In this document: positions 1 to 5,121 of the stretch, in pieces | How the letters are laid out: the number at the start of each line of letters is the position of its first letter | Position numbering within the stretch: position 1 is the stretch's first letter | The notes under the pieces: generated by a model | Told to the model about the DNA's origin: nothing | What the model saw: only the letters and a program-made list of their open reading frames with translations | The model's database searches: none | Translations under genes and position numbers: made by a program | Source: a bacterium | GTDB taxonomy: Bacteria > Patescibacteriota > Minisyncoccia > UBA6257 > GWB1-50-10 | Length of the DNA stretch: 6,719 bases | Assembly (NCBI GenBank): GCA_027310235.1 | Contig: DAIDBF010000048.1 | Coordinates: 1 to 6,719 of the forward strand | Reading direction: 5' to 3'

Positions 1-1271
1 TTTGTGAGCGGGAACCGCTCAAATGCGACCGTGTCGTTATACGCGAAAGGAGAAAACAAGACCGGCCAGAACTCTCCATATTCTTCCATTCCTTCGATAA
101 TCACCCGATGTAACGTTTCATACTCTTCCTTTTCATACTGACGGTTCAAAATGCAGTACTGTTTTTTCCGTAGCCCCACACACCCGAAGAGATTTTCTGA
201 GTTGTGACAGTTATAGGAGTATTCAATGTTTCTCCCCGATATCACGAGTGACGAGAACTTTATTTTGAATCCAGCGCAGGTATTTCCCTCATAACACAAT
301 TCGGCGCCTTCGCCGGTGTCGAAAAGATCATGACACTCCCTGGTGGCGGTCGCGGAAACAATCCTCCGCGAATGCTCACTCACCGATGAGAGCGGATCGA
401 TATCAAAACACCAGAGACAGTCCTTGCTATTTCGTATATTATCCCCCGTAACCTTTTCCGAGTGGTAAATGCGTGCGTATCGTTTCGGAACTCCTCTTGA
501 AAACTCGTCGAATTTCTTCCGCATGCGGGAGATGCCCGAAAAAGACCCGGAGTACTCCGCAACAACCTTCTCATACTCCTCTTTTGAACACGGCTTATTC
601 CAAATATGATATTTTTTATTTCGAAGTCCGACACATCCGAAACAGTTGCTGCAGTTCCGGCAATCAGAAAGAAAAGTAGAATCTCTGCACTCGACCGAGT
701 GTTCCGAAAAAGAAACGCGAGAACAGTTTTTCAAGTACGACGACTCATAGCACTGATTACACTCGACGAGAAAATAGTAATCCACACATTCGTGTGCGGT
801 CCGCGTATAGTACCCGTACATGCAATTGAACGTCTCGAATCCGACGGTATAGTACGAGCCCTTCGAAAATGTCACGCTCGGGCAATAACTGCAGTCGACG
901 GAGTTCAAATTGACTACATTTGCTCGGGGTACGGAATCTAGGAGTTCCTTGAATTGTTCCAAAAATGGTCTCGCGGAATCATACGCAATTCCGTATTCCA
1001 TAGGATCCCACGAATCACCCCACCATGTTTTCTCCTCATACACGGGGAATGGAGCATCGGCGGGGAATATCGAGAGAATATCTTTTCCCGTACGCGAATC
1101 TTTCCTCTTAAAAAGCGTTTTCGCGTGAAGAAATGCCGCACGGCGTTTCATCCTACACTCCGGACACCAAGTGGGGGGCGGAGCTTCTATTCTTTTATAG
1201 AACGCGAAGTCGTCCGGTTCGATGACGAACGGCTGTTTGCAATTTTGACACGCTCTTGATTCCGTCTGCAT
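1..1271 (-). CDS. Cys-rich zinc-ribbon protein of CPR type, function unknown (3' end outside window)
   Basis: One frame is open without a stop from the ATG at 1271-1269 to the left edge: 423 codons plus two bases. The N-terminus carries a four-cysteine zinc ribbon (C8, C11, C36, C39, as CQNC and CPEC, followed by RMKRR). A middle part is dense in Cys and aromatic residues (NCMYGYY, ECNQCYES, DCRNCSNC). A motif of the form FGCVGLRxKxY followed by an (E)KEEYE segment occurs twice, at about residues 211 and 362, so the protein contains an internal duplication. I recognise this as a large uncharacterised family I associate with Parcubacteria-like genomes; no reaction is known to me. Scattered Cys pairs suggest several metal sites or a repetitive fold (inference). 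No signal peptide or membrane segment is visible, so it is probably cytoplasmic. The start was chosen because it opens the frame six bases after a perfect TATAAT; there is no Shine-Dalgarno sequence. A second ATG at 1275 is in another frame. Confidence 0.88.
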   Translation of the reverse strand, partial: MQTESRACQNCKQPFVIEPDDFAFYKRIEAPPPTWCPECRMKRRAAFLHAKTLFKRKDSRTGKDILSIFPADAPFPVYEEKTWWGDSWDPMEYGIAYDSARPFLEQFKELLDSVPRANVVNLNSVDCSYCPSVTFSKGSYYTVGFETFNCMYGYYTRTAHECVDYYFLVECNQCYESSYLKNCSRVSFSEHSVECRDSTFLSDCRNCSNCFGCVGLRNKKYHIWNKPCSKEEYEKVVAEYSGSFSGISRMRKKFDEFSRGVPKRYARIYHSEKVTGDNIRNSKDCLWCFDIDPLSSVSEHSRRIVSATATRECHDLFDTGEGAELCYEGNTCAGFKIKFSSLVISGRNIEYSYNCHNSENLFGCVGLRKKQYCILNRQYEKEEYETLHRVIIEGMEEYGEFWPVLFSPFAYNDTVAFERFPLT

Positions 1272-1277
1272 TCATTT

Positions 1278-1283
1278 ATTATA
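1278..1283 (-). promoter_or_regulatory. -10 box of the Cys-rich protein gene, probably leaderless
   Basis: A perfect TATAAT reads leftward, ending six bases before the ATG at 1271. A usual start point seven bases after the hexamer would fall on the A of that ATG. No convincing -35 box lies 16-18 bases upstream; TTGAAA at 1299-1294 is too close. The start point is inference. Confidence 0.6.
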
Positions 1284-1304
1284 CAGCTTTTATTTTCAAT
1301 GCCT

Positions 1305-1319
1305 GGAGGCCGGGCCTCC
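1305..1319. repeat. GC-rich palindrome, copy 1
   Basis: GGAGGCCGGGCCTCC is a perfect inverted repeat (6-bp arms around CGG) in an otherwise AT-rich 70-base divergent promoter region. Its 13-base core GAGGCCGGGCCTC recurs at 2132-2144, so the two copies flank the GDPD gene. Neither copy is followed by a T-run on either strand, so a simple terminator is unlikely. Here it occupies the place where a -35 box of the rightward promoter would be, which suggests an operator or activator site (inference). Confidence 0.6.
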
Positions 1320-1329
1320 AATTCTACGC

Positions 1330-1335
1330 TATAAT
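1330..1335 (+). promoter_or_regulatory. -10 box of the GDPD gene, probably leaderless
   Basis: A perfect TATAAT lies six bases before the ATG at 1342, mirroring the divergent promoter on the other strand. No -35 box is recognisable; the palindrome at 1305-1319 covers that region. Transcription would be expected to begin on the A of the start codon. Confidence 0.6.
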
Positions 1336-1341
1336 AAATGC

Positions 1342-2109
1342 ATGACATGCAGAATTATCAGTCATCGCGGACTTTGCAGAAAACATTTTTGGAACCTACG
1401 AAAAGGAGAAAACACCATCGAGGCGTTCAGGGAAGGAGTGGAAGCACTCGAAAAGATGGGGATGAAAAAATCGATCGAGTTCGACATCCGCGCAGCAAAA
1501 GATGTAATCCTTGTGGTGCGCCACAACGAACGACTTAATGACATCGCCAATGCATCGGGATTCGTGTGGGATTATACGGCGGCAGAACTTCAAAAATTGG
1601 ACGCAGGATACGGAAGGACGATTCCCCGTTTCGAGGAAGTGCTCGACGAATTTAGAAACGACGATGTCGAGTTTAACATCGAGCTTAAGGAAAACGGTAT
1701 TATAAGAGGAGTGAAAGAAATGGTGATGGCGCGCGGTTTGGAAAAGAGAGTGATCATCTCCGCATTCGATGAAGATGACAACGATCCGCGTTACCAATTC
1801 CCCGAACGATTCTCGAAGTGGGACGAGCTCTCGTGCGCGGGAGCCGAAGTGCGCTTTGCCCTTCTCGCAACGAAGTGGAAGATTGAAAAAATTGGGGGCG
1901 TGGACGCGTTCGTAAAGAAAGCTGCCGAGTGCGGCGCTTCGGCGATCAACCCGGAACGCTCTGCCGTGACGAAAGCGCTTATTGACGCGGCACACGGCGC
2001 AGGACTCGAGGTGCGAGTATGGGTGGTAAATAGAAAAAGTGAATACAAAGAATTTGAGAAGTTGGGGGTTGATGCGGTGTTCTGCGATAATCCTCTTTTT
2101 CTGCGATAA
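1342..2109 (+). CDS. Glycerophosphodiester phosphodiesterase (GDPD family)
   Basis: This 255-residue TIM-barrel enzyme belongs to the family that hydrolyses glycerophosphodiesters to glycerol-3-phosphate and an alcohol. Family signatures appear in order: HRG at residues 8-10 (catalytic His8), ENT at 23-25, the metal-binding IEFDIR with E46 and D48, the second catalytic His61 in VRHNERL, FNIELKE with E114 and K116, and the closing strands VRVWVVN (225-230) and GVDAVFCDNP (242-251). Length is normal for a single-domain bacterial member. The segment between HRG and ENT is Lys/Arg/aromatic-rich. No signal peptide is visible, so it is probably cytoplasmic and acts on deacylated phospholipid head groups, a plausible salvage role for a host-dependent cell (inference). 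It stands alone, divergent from the Cys-rich gene and convergent with the next. The start is set by TATAAT six bases upstream and by HRG lying right at the N-terminus; no Shine-Dalgarno sequence is present. Substrate cannot be read from the sequence. Confidence 0.93.
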   Translation: MTCRIISHRGLCRKHFWNLRKGENTIEAFREGVEALEKMGMKKSIEFDIRAAKDVILVVRHNERLNDIANASGFVWDYTAAELQKLDAGYGRTIPRFEEVLDEFRNDDVEFNIELKENGIIRGVKEMVMARGLEKRVIISAFDEDDNDPRYQFPERFSKWDELSCAGAEVRFALLATKWKIEKIGGVDAFVKKAAECGASAINPERSAVTKALIDAAHGAGLEVRVWVVNRKSEYKEFEKLGVDAVFCDNPLFLR

Positions 2110-2131
2110 AAAAGTTATCCCCAATAGTATC

Positions 2132-2144
2132 GAGGCCGGGCCTC
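2132..2144. repeat. GC-rich palindrome, copy 2
   Basis: GAGGCCGGGCCTC is identical to the core of the copy at 1305-1319 and lies 22 bases after the GDPD stop codon. The outermost base pair of copy 1 is not conserved (C and A here), so the 13-base core seems to be the unit. Confidence 0.6.
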
Positions 2145-2146
2145 AA

Positions 2147-2184
2147 TATAACATTTCTCCTACGATCGTAAGAGAAGTGTTATA
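2147..2184. repeat. Nested hairpin between convergent genes
   Basis: Arms 2147-2159 and 2172-2184 are complementary over 13 bases with one mismatch that is a U.G wobble in plus-strand RNA. The 12-base loop contains a perfect palindrome, TACGATCGTA (2161-2170). The hairpin ends just before the stop codon of the leftward gene at 2190. A bidirectional terminator is the obvious role, but neither strand shows a good T-run, so transcript-end protection or a protein site are alternatives. Confidence 0.5.
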
Positions 2185-2189
2185 AAAGA

Positions 2190-2891
2190 TCAGTCCAGGA
2201 ATCTGAAGGTCTTTACGATATCCAAACCCCTATCAAAATAGGTGCGGAGTGCCTCATCAACATTTTCCACAGAACTCGTAGTGTCCCTGTAGTTACTTCC
2301 CACTCGAAGCTGTTCCACTGCAAAACACATACCATCATGCACCGTCCTGAAACTTTCTCCCCCGAGATATTGCATCATTGCGGCGTTTTTGATGGGAAAC
2401 TTGTAGAACGTCGTCCCGTTTATTATGGCTTCGGTTGAAGAGACATTGACGTAGGGACTCGAAGAGGTACAACTTGAGACATCCCGGGAGTTTACGCTTA
2501 CCCCTATGCGCACTTCCGCGCTGAAATAACGGGGATAGGTGCTTGTGCTTTCCGTCCGATAGATGGGAAAGGCCGCAATAAGCGTCCCCGTCGAGTCAGG
2601 TACGTCATCCGCACGCCAACTGTCGGAGAGGAGATAAAATCGCTTGAACGTCGTGTCGGGTAAAATCTCCTGAGGATAACGGATTTCGAATCCGTACCCC
2701 GTATTCTTGTAGATATTCCACCCCGCCTCGGGGGTCGTCGTCGCAACCGCCTGCGGCGTACTTGTCGTTTCTTTACCCGACTCGATCGGCGTAAACTTCA
2801 CAGCCGGAATCGAGGGGAACGCCCAAAAGATGACTCCCACCATGATAATCACGAGAAGAAATACAAGCCACCTTGTTTTTATATCGCCCAT
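2190..2891 (-). CDS. Membrane-anchored extracytoplasmic protein, function unknown
   Basis: The 233-residue protein has a short basic N-terminus (MGDIKTRW), one hydrophobic helix at about residues 9-27 (LVFLLVIIMVGVIFWAF) and a Thr/Pro/Ser-rich linker at about 36-56. The soluble domain begins with YKNTGYGFEIRYPQ. This plan, a helix, a low-complexity linker, then a domain opening with a YGFxxxYP motif, is common among CPR surface proteins and resembles PsbP-like domains; that is recognition only. It probably faces outward, anchored by an uncleaved helix. Cys at about 140 and 188 could form a disulfide. No enzyme motif is visible. It ends with TGA, evidence for the standard code. It is monocistronic and divergent from the Nudix-murI pair. 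The ATG at 2891 has TACTAT six bases upstream and no well-placed Shine-Dalgarno sequence (GGAAG is about 12 bases away). Confidence 0.8.
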   Translation of the reverse strand: MGDIKTRWLVFLLVIIMVGVIFWAFPSIPAVKFTPIESGKETTSTPQAVATTTPEAGWNIYKNTGYGFEIRYPQEILPDTTFKRFYLLSDSWRADDVPDSTGTLIAAFPIYRTESTSTYPRYFSAEVRIGVSVNSRDVSSCTSSSPYVNVSSTEAIINGTTFYKFPIKNAAMMQYLGGESFRTVHDGMCFAVEQLRVGSNYRDTTSSVENVDEALRTYFDRGLDIVKTFRFLD

Positions 2892-2897
2892 AATCTA

Positions 2898-2924
2898 ATA
2901 GTACTTCCGTAAACCCCATTACAA
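2898..2924 (-). promoter_or_regulatory. Promoter of the membrane-anchored protein gene
   Basis: Reading leftward, TTGTAA (2924-2919), a 15-base spacer and TACTAT (2903-2898) lie six bases before the ATG at 2891. The spacer is short. The expected start point again falls on the start codon. The -35 region lies in one arm of an inverted repeat whose other arm serves the divergent gene. Confidence 0.5.
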
Positions 2925-2992
2925 GAGCCTACGAACTTACAATACTCATCTCTACCTAGTATACCAGCGCTCGTGGTTCCTTGTAACGGGGT
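2913..2992. repeat. Imperfect inverted repeat spanning the divergent promoters
   Basis: ACCCCATTACAAG (2913-2925) and CTTGTAACGGGGT (2980-2992) are complementary at 12 of 13 positions, separated by 54 bases. Each arm contains a TTGTAA that could be a -35 box pointing outward. The symmetry may mark paired operator sites for one regulator, or simply two similar promoters back to back. Confidence 0.45.
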
Positions 2993-3006
2993 AAAGCGGA
3001 CTTTAC

Positions 3007-3034
3007 TAGACACATAACCGCTGAGAGATAGAAT
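3007..3034 (+). promoter_or_regulatory. Promoter of the Nudix-murI operon
   Basis: TAGACA (3007-3012), a 16-base spacer and TAGAAT (3029-3034), each one mismatch from consensus, lie seven bases before the ATG at 3042, giving an essentially leaderless transcript. An alternative upstream promoter, TTGTAA (2981-2986) 17 bases from TACTAG (3004-3009), would give a leader of about 26 bases. Confidence 0.5.
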
Positions 3035-3041
3035 TGAAACT

Positions 3042-3749
3042 ATGAGTACCACAAAAGAATTACACCTAACCCAGGCAAGCATTCTTCGAGTTCTTATGTT
3101 CAAGCCGGAGGCAAGATTTTCCGACCTCAACGCCGAAGGACTTTCGAGCGATCACTTCACATTCCACGTGAAAAAACTTCTTGAAATGGAGTTTATCGAA
3201 AAGACGGACGAGGGTTTGTACCGCCTCACAAGATCGGGAAAAGAATTCACTAACAGGTTCGATACCGATGTAAAACAGATTGTGCTCGAGCGGCAGGCGA
3301 AGATAGGGGTGAGCGTCATCTGCACGCGCGATCAGGAAGGAAAAATAGAATATTTGATACAACAACGCCTCAAACAGCCCTACTACGGATTTTACGGATT
3401 CGTCACCGGAAAGGTACGTTGGGGAGAGAGCGTTTTTGAGACCGCGGCGCGGGAACTCAAAGAAGAAACGGGGCTCTCCGCGACACTCAAGCTTGTCGGC
3501 ATCGAACATAAGATGGACTACTCCGAAAAAGAGGAACTTCTTGAAGATAAATATTTTTTCACCTTTAAAGGGACAACGACAGACGGCAAACTCATCGAGC
3601 AATTCGAAGGAGGAAGGAACGCCTGGTGTTCCAGAAAGGAGATTGAGAAACTTCCCGAGGTATTCGGCGACGTGGAAGAAATACTCGACGTGATTATGAA
3701 GGGAGAATTCAAATTCATAGAAAGGAAATTTACCGTATCAAGATATTAA
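3042..3749 (+). CDS. Winged-helix and Nudix hydrolase fusion protein
   Basis: The 235-residue protein has two parts. Residues about 8-75 look like a winged-helix DNA-binding domain: helices around ILRVLMF and SSDHFTFHVKKLLEMEFI, then a wing ending in GLYRLTRSGKEF. Residues about 86-220 form a Nudix domain with a complete box from G123 to L145: G-x5-E129-x7-R137 E138 L139 K140 E141 E142 T143 G144 L145. Nudix enzymes cleave nucleoside diphosphates linked to another group, using metal held by the REUXEEXGU glutamates; the substrate cannot be told from the sequence. The domain order is the reverse of NrtR, where Nudix comes first. A DNA-binding Nudix protein may sense a nucleotide or sugar nucleotide and repress genes, or may be an active enzyme; both are inference. 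Its stop overlaps the murI start (TAATG), so the two are co-transcribed and probably translationally coupled. Confidence 0.9.
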   Translation: MSTTKELHLTQASILRVLMFKPEARFSDLNAEGLSSDHFTFHVKKLLEMEFIEKTDEGLYRLTRSGKEFTNRFDTDVKQIVLERQAKIGVSVICTRDQEGKIEYLIQQRLKQPYYGFYGFVTGKVRWGESVFETAARELKEETGLSATLKLVGIEHKMDYSEKEELLEDKYFFTFKGTTTDGKLIEQFEGGRNAWCSRKEIEKLPEVFGDVEEILDVIMKGEFKFIERKFTVSRY

Positions 3750-4564
3750 TGCGGAAGGGAACCATTGGCATCTTCGACTCGGGACTGGGCGGGCTTTTGA
3801 TTGCACGAAGCGTCATACAAAAACTTCCCCGGTACGACTACGCGTATCTCGGCGACACCAAACGAGTCCCCTACGGCGATCGTTCTGAGGAAGAAATTTA
3901 TACATTCCTCCGCGAAGGAGTCGAGTTTCTCTTTAAACAAGGATGCGTACTGGTGATTGTCGCCTGTAACACCGCCTCCGCGAATGCGTTACGGAAAATC
4001 CAGAGACGGTACCTCCCGCGTTACTATCCGAATCGGCGGGTGCTTGGCGTCATTATTCCTGCTGCGGAGTACGCGGTCTTACAGAAACGCGCAAAGCGGG
4101 TTGGTATTATTGCGACGAAGGCCACTGTTGCTTCCGGTGCATATCGGCGCGAGATTAAAAAACTCGCTCCCCGAACGCGGGTATTCCAACTGGCGACACC
4201 CCTCCTCGTTCCCTTTATCGAGGCAAATCGGCTCGGGGAGGCACAACCGATTCTCGAGCGCGCCATCCGGTCGCTCCTCCGGAAACGCATCGATACACTT
4301 CTCCTCGGATGCACCCACTATCCTCTTCTCAAACGGACCATACGAGATTGCTGCGGCAAGAGAATAAATGTTATTGCGCAGGACGAGATCATTCCCCGAA
4401 AACTTCTGACCTATCTCCTGCGACACCCGGAGATCGAAAAACGAATCGGAACACGCGGGCAACGGAAATTTTTTGTAACCGACATCACTGAGAATTTTTC
4501 CGCCCTTGCATCCCGATGGTTCGGAAAATCGATCGTCCTGAAGAAGACAACCATCGAAACGTAA
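3749..4564 (+). CDS. murI: Glutamate racemase
   Basis: The 271-residue protein interconverts L- and D-glutamate, supplying D-Glu for peptidoglycan stem peptides in the cytoplasm. All family landmarks are present: IGIFDSGLGGL at 6-16 with D10 and S11, LGDTKRVPYG at 34-43, catalytic Cys73 in VACNTASA, E158 in VPFIEAN, and the second catalytic Cys188 with His190 in GCTHYPLL. Length is normal. The ATG shares its A with the stop codon of the Nudix gene (TAATG) and has no Shine-Dalgarno sequence, so translation probably relies on ribosomes finishing the upstream gene. An intact racemase suggests the cell makes its own D-glutamate. After the stop at 4564 there is no clear plus-strand T-run terminator before the convergent DUF378 gene. 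Confidence 0.96.
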   Translation: MRKGTIGIFDSGLGGLLIARSVIQKLPRYDYAYLGDTKRVPYGDRSEEEIYTFLREGVEFLFKQGCVLVIVACNTASANALRKIQRRYLPRYYPNRRVLGVIIPAAEYAVLQKRAKRVGIIATKATVASGAYRREIKKLAPRTRVFQLATPLLVPFIEANRLGEAQPILERAIRSLLRKRIDTLLLGCTHYPLLKRTIRDCCGKRINVIAQDEIIPRKLLTYLLRHPEIEKRIGTRGQRKFFVTDITENFSALASRWFGKSIVLKKTTIET

Positions 4565-4570
4565 GTCACT

Positions 4571-4596
4571 AAACAAAAACCGCCCCCTGGGCGGTT
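4571..4596 (-). terminator. Intrinsic terminator of the DUF378 gene
   Basis: Reading leftward, AACCGCCC, loop AGG and GGGCGGTT (4596-4578) form an 8-bp GC-rich hairpin followed by TTTTGTTT (4578-4571). It lies 17 bases after the DUF378 stop codon. On the plus strand the same hairpin is followed only by CCTCATC, so it would serve murI poorly. Confidence 0.85.
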
Positions 4597-4612
4597 CCTC
4601 ATCACTGCGTCA

Positions 4613-4843
4613 CTATGCCTTTGGCATGGCCGGCGAAGAAGATGAACACTCCTTGCACATACCCCTGTGACCGAATAGCTCGATAAGCGCGGAGATGCCG
4701 ACCAGGATGTAGATGATGCGAGAGATAACTTCGCTCTGTCCGCCGAAAATCTCGCCGATATCCCAACCCAGCACACCCACGAGAAGCCAGTTTAAGCCAC
4801 CGATTATCAAAAGAACGAAGGCGATTTTATGAAATCCTTTCAT
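4613..4843 (-). CDS. DUF378 family two-helix membrane protein
   Basis: The 76-residue protein has two hydrophobic helices, about residues 7-26 (containing LLIIGGLNWLLVG) and 39-57. The first helix ending in GGLNWxLVG, followed by a W/F-D and then a RIIYxLVGxxAL helix, is the pattern of DUF378 (YuzA-like) proteins, a small widespread membrane family without known biochemical function. The C-terminal tail carries a CxxC pair (C63, C66) followed by four serines. This tail looks added beyond the core domain and could bind metal or form a disulfide (inference). The gene is monocistronic: it has its own terminator at 4571-4596 and a structured 100-base leader upstream. No Shine-Dalgarno sequence precedes the ATG at 4843, and unlike other genes here its nearest good -10 box (4961-4956) is far upstream. 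Confidence 0.88.
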   Translation of the reverse strand: MKGFHKIAFVLLIIGGLNWLLVGVLGWDIGEIFGGQSEVISRIIYILVGISALIELFGHRGMCKECSSSSPAMPKA

Positions 4844-4870
4844 TGTTATTGTGCGGTTTTCCCGACCTTT

Positions 4871-4929
4871 CCCAGTAGTAGAAACTCGATGCCTTTCGGC
4901 GTGTAATGAATCGAGTTTTCACTACTGGG
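4871..4929 (-). ncRNA. Structured leader of the DUF378 gene (candidate cis-RNA)
   Basis: Arms 4871-4890 and 4910-4929 match over 20 bases; the two differing positions give one G.U wobble and one A.C mismatch in RNA. On the minus strand the loop holds a further hairpin, GCC-GAAA-GGC (4900-4891), capped by a GNRA tetraloop; on the plus strand the same loop would be UUUC. This favours the minus-strand RNA as the functional form: a leader of about 105 bases from the TATAAT at 4961-4956 to the ATG at 4843. I do not recognise a known riboswitch. The alternative is a plus-strand RNA ending at the terminator at 4934-4955. Confidence 0.45.
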
Positions 4930-4933
4930 TTTC

Positions 4934-4955
4934 CCCGCAAAGCGGGCTTTTTCTT
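4934..4955 (+). terminator. Rightward intrinsic terminator
   Basis: CCCGC (4934-4938), loop AAA and GCGGG (4942-4946) are followed by CTTTTTCTT, a standard terminator on the plus strand. No rightward gene ends just before it. It may stop read-through from murI, end a plus-strand small RNA, or block antisense transcription of the DUF378 leader. Confidence 0.6.
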
Positions 4956-4961
4956 ATTATA
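4956..4961 (-). promoter_or_regulatory. -10 box for the DUF378 leader transcript
   Basis: A perfect TATAAT reads leftward (4961-4956), about 105 bases before the DUF378 start codon. No clear -35 box is visible. It follows immediately after the T-rich end of the hairpin at 4977-5060. Confidence 0.45.
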
Positions 4962-4965
4962 TCAC

Positions 4966-5060
4966 CTAAAACAAAACCCCACACCGCATTCCTCCGAACG
5001 AGGGTAAGACTTGGCCAAGCGGCCCGGAGCGCCCGAGGTGAGGAGAAATGCGGTGTGGGG
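4966..5060 (-). ncRNA. Long GC-rich stem structure, candidate small RNA or complex terminator
   Basis: CCCCACACCGCATT (4977-4990) and its exact complement (5047-5060) form a perfect 14-bp stem, extendable by CCTC (4991-4994) with GAGG (5041-5044 region) after a three-base bulge. The 56-base interior is GC-rich and can branch further: CCTC/GAGG around CGAAC, and the palindrome TTGGCCAA at 5011-5018. Reading leftward, the stem is followed by TTTTGTTTT, which fits transcript termination on the minus strand. The size and single closing stem resemble small structured RNAs such as SRP RNA, but I cannot find the conserved SRP tip, nor a tRNA anticodon arm. Identity unknown. Confidence 0.4.
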
Positions 5061-5106
5061 AAAACTAAAAGTTATCAACAGCCCCCATTTTGGGCTTGCG
5101 CGGATT

Positions 5107-5115
5107 TGCTATACT
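5107..5115 (+). promoter_or_regulatory. Extended -10 promoter of the infC upstream leader/small RNA
   Basis: TGC followed by TATACT (5110-5115) is an extended -10 element, which can work without a strong -35 box; only weak T-rich sequence lies at the -35 distance. The expected start is near 5122, directly before the first hairpin of the structured region. Confidence 0.45.
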
Positions 5116-5121
5116 AATACT

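Noticed and set aside
473..1259. Several plus-strand open frames opposite the left-edge gene
   Set aside because: They are arginine- or serine-rich antisense readings of the Cys-rich gene, lack family features, and overlap a minus frame with strong homology over its entire length.
1396..2124. 242-codon minus-strand frame opposite GDPD
   Set aside because: The plus frame has all GDPD catalytic motifs in order; the antisense frame is a by-product of codon usage.
2504..2746. Minus-strand frame containing a PTRRSSD peptide, reminiscent of translated sequencing-adapter contamination
   Set aside because: The underlying DNA is a normal part of the membrane-anchored protein in another frame and only loosely resembles adapter sequence; there is no sign of a chimeric junction.
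4977..5060. Bacterial SRP RNA or tRNA as the identity of the GC-rich stem
   Set aside because: The conserved GGAAG/AGCAG-type SRP tip is absent on both strands. A tRNA-like GGCCAAGCGG and a TTCG T-loop-like segment are present but on opposite strands, with no anticodon arm.
5070..5079. Possible DnaA box (TTATCAACA)
   Set aside because: A single near-match without a cluster, dnaA/dnaN neighbours or an AT-rich unwinding region gives no support for an origin.
4851..5117. 88-codon plus-strand frame in the intergenic region
   Set aside because: It runs through both large inverted repeats and a terminator, has no recognisable domain and no initiation signals.
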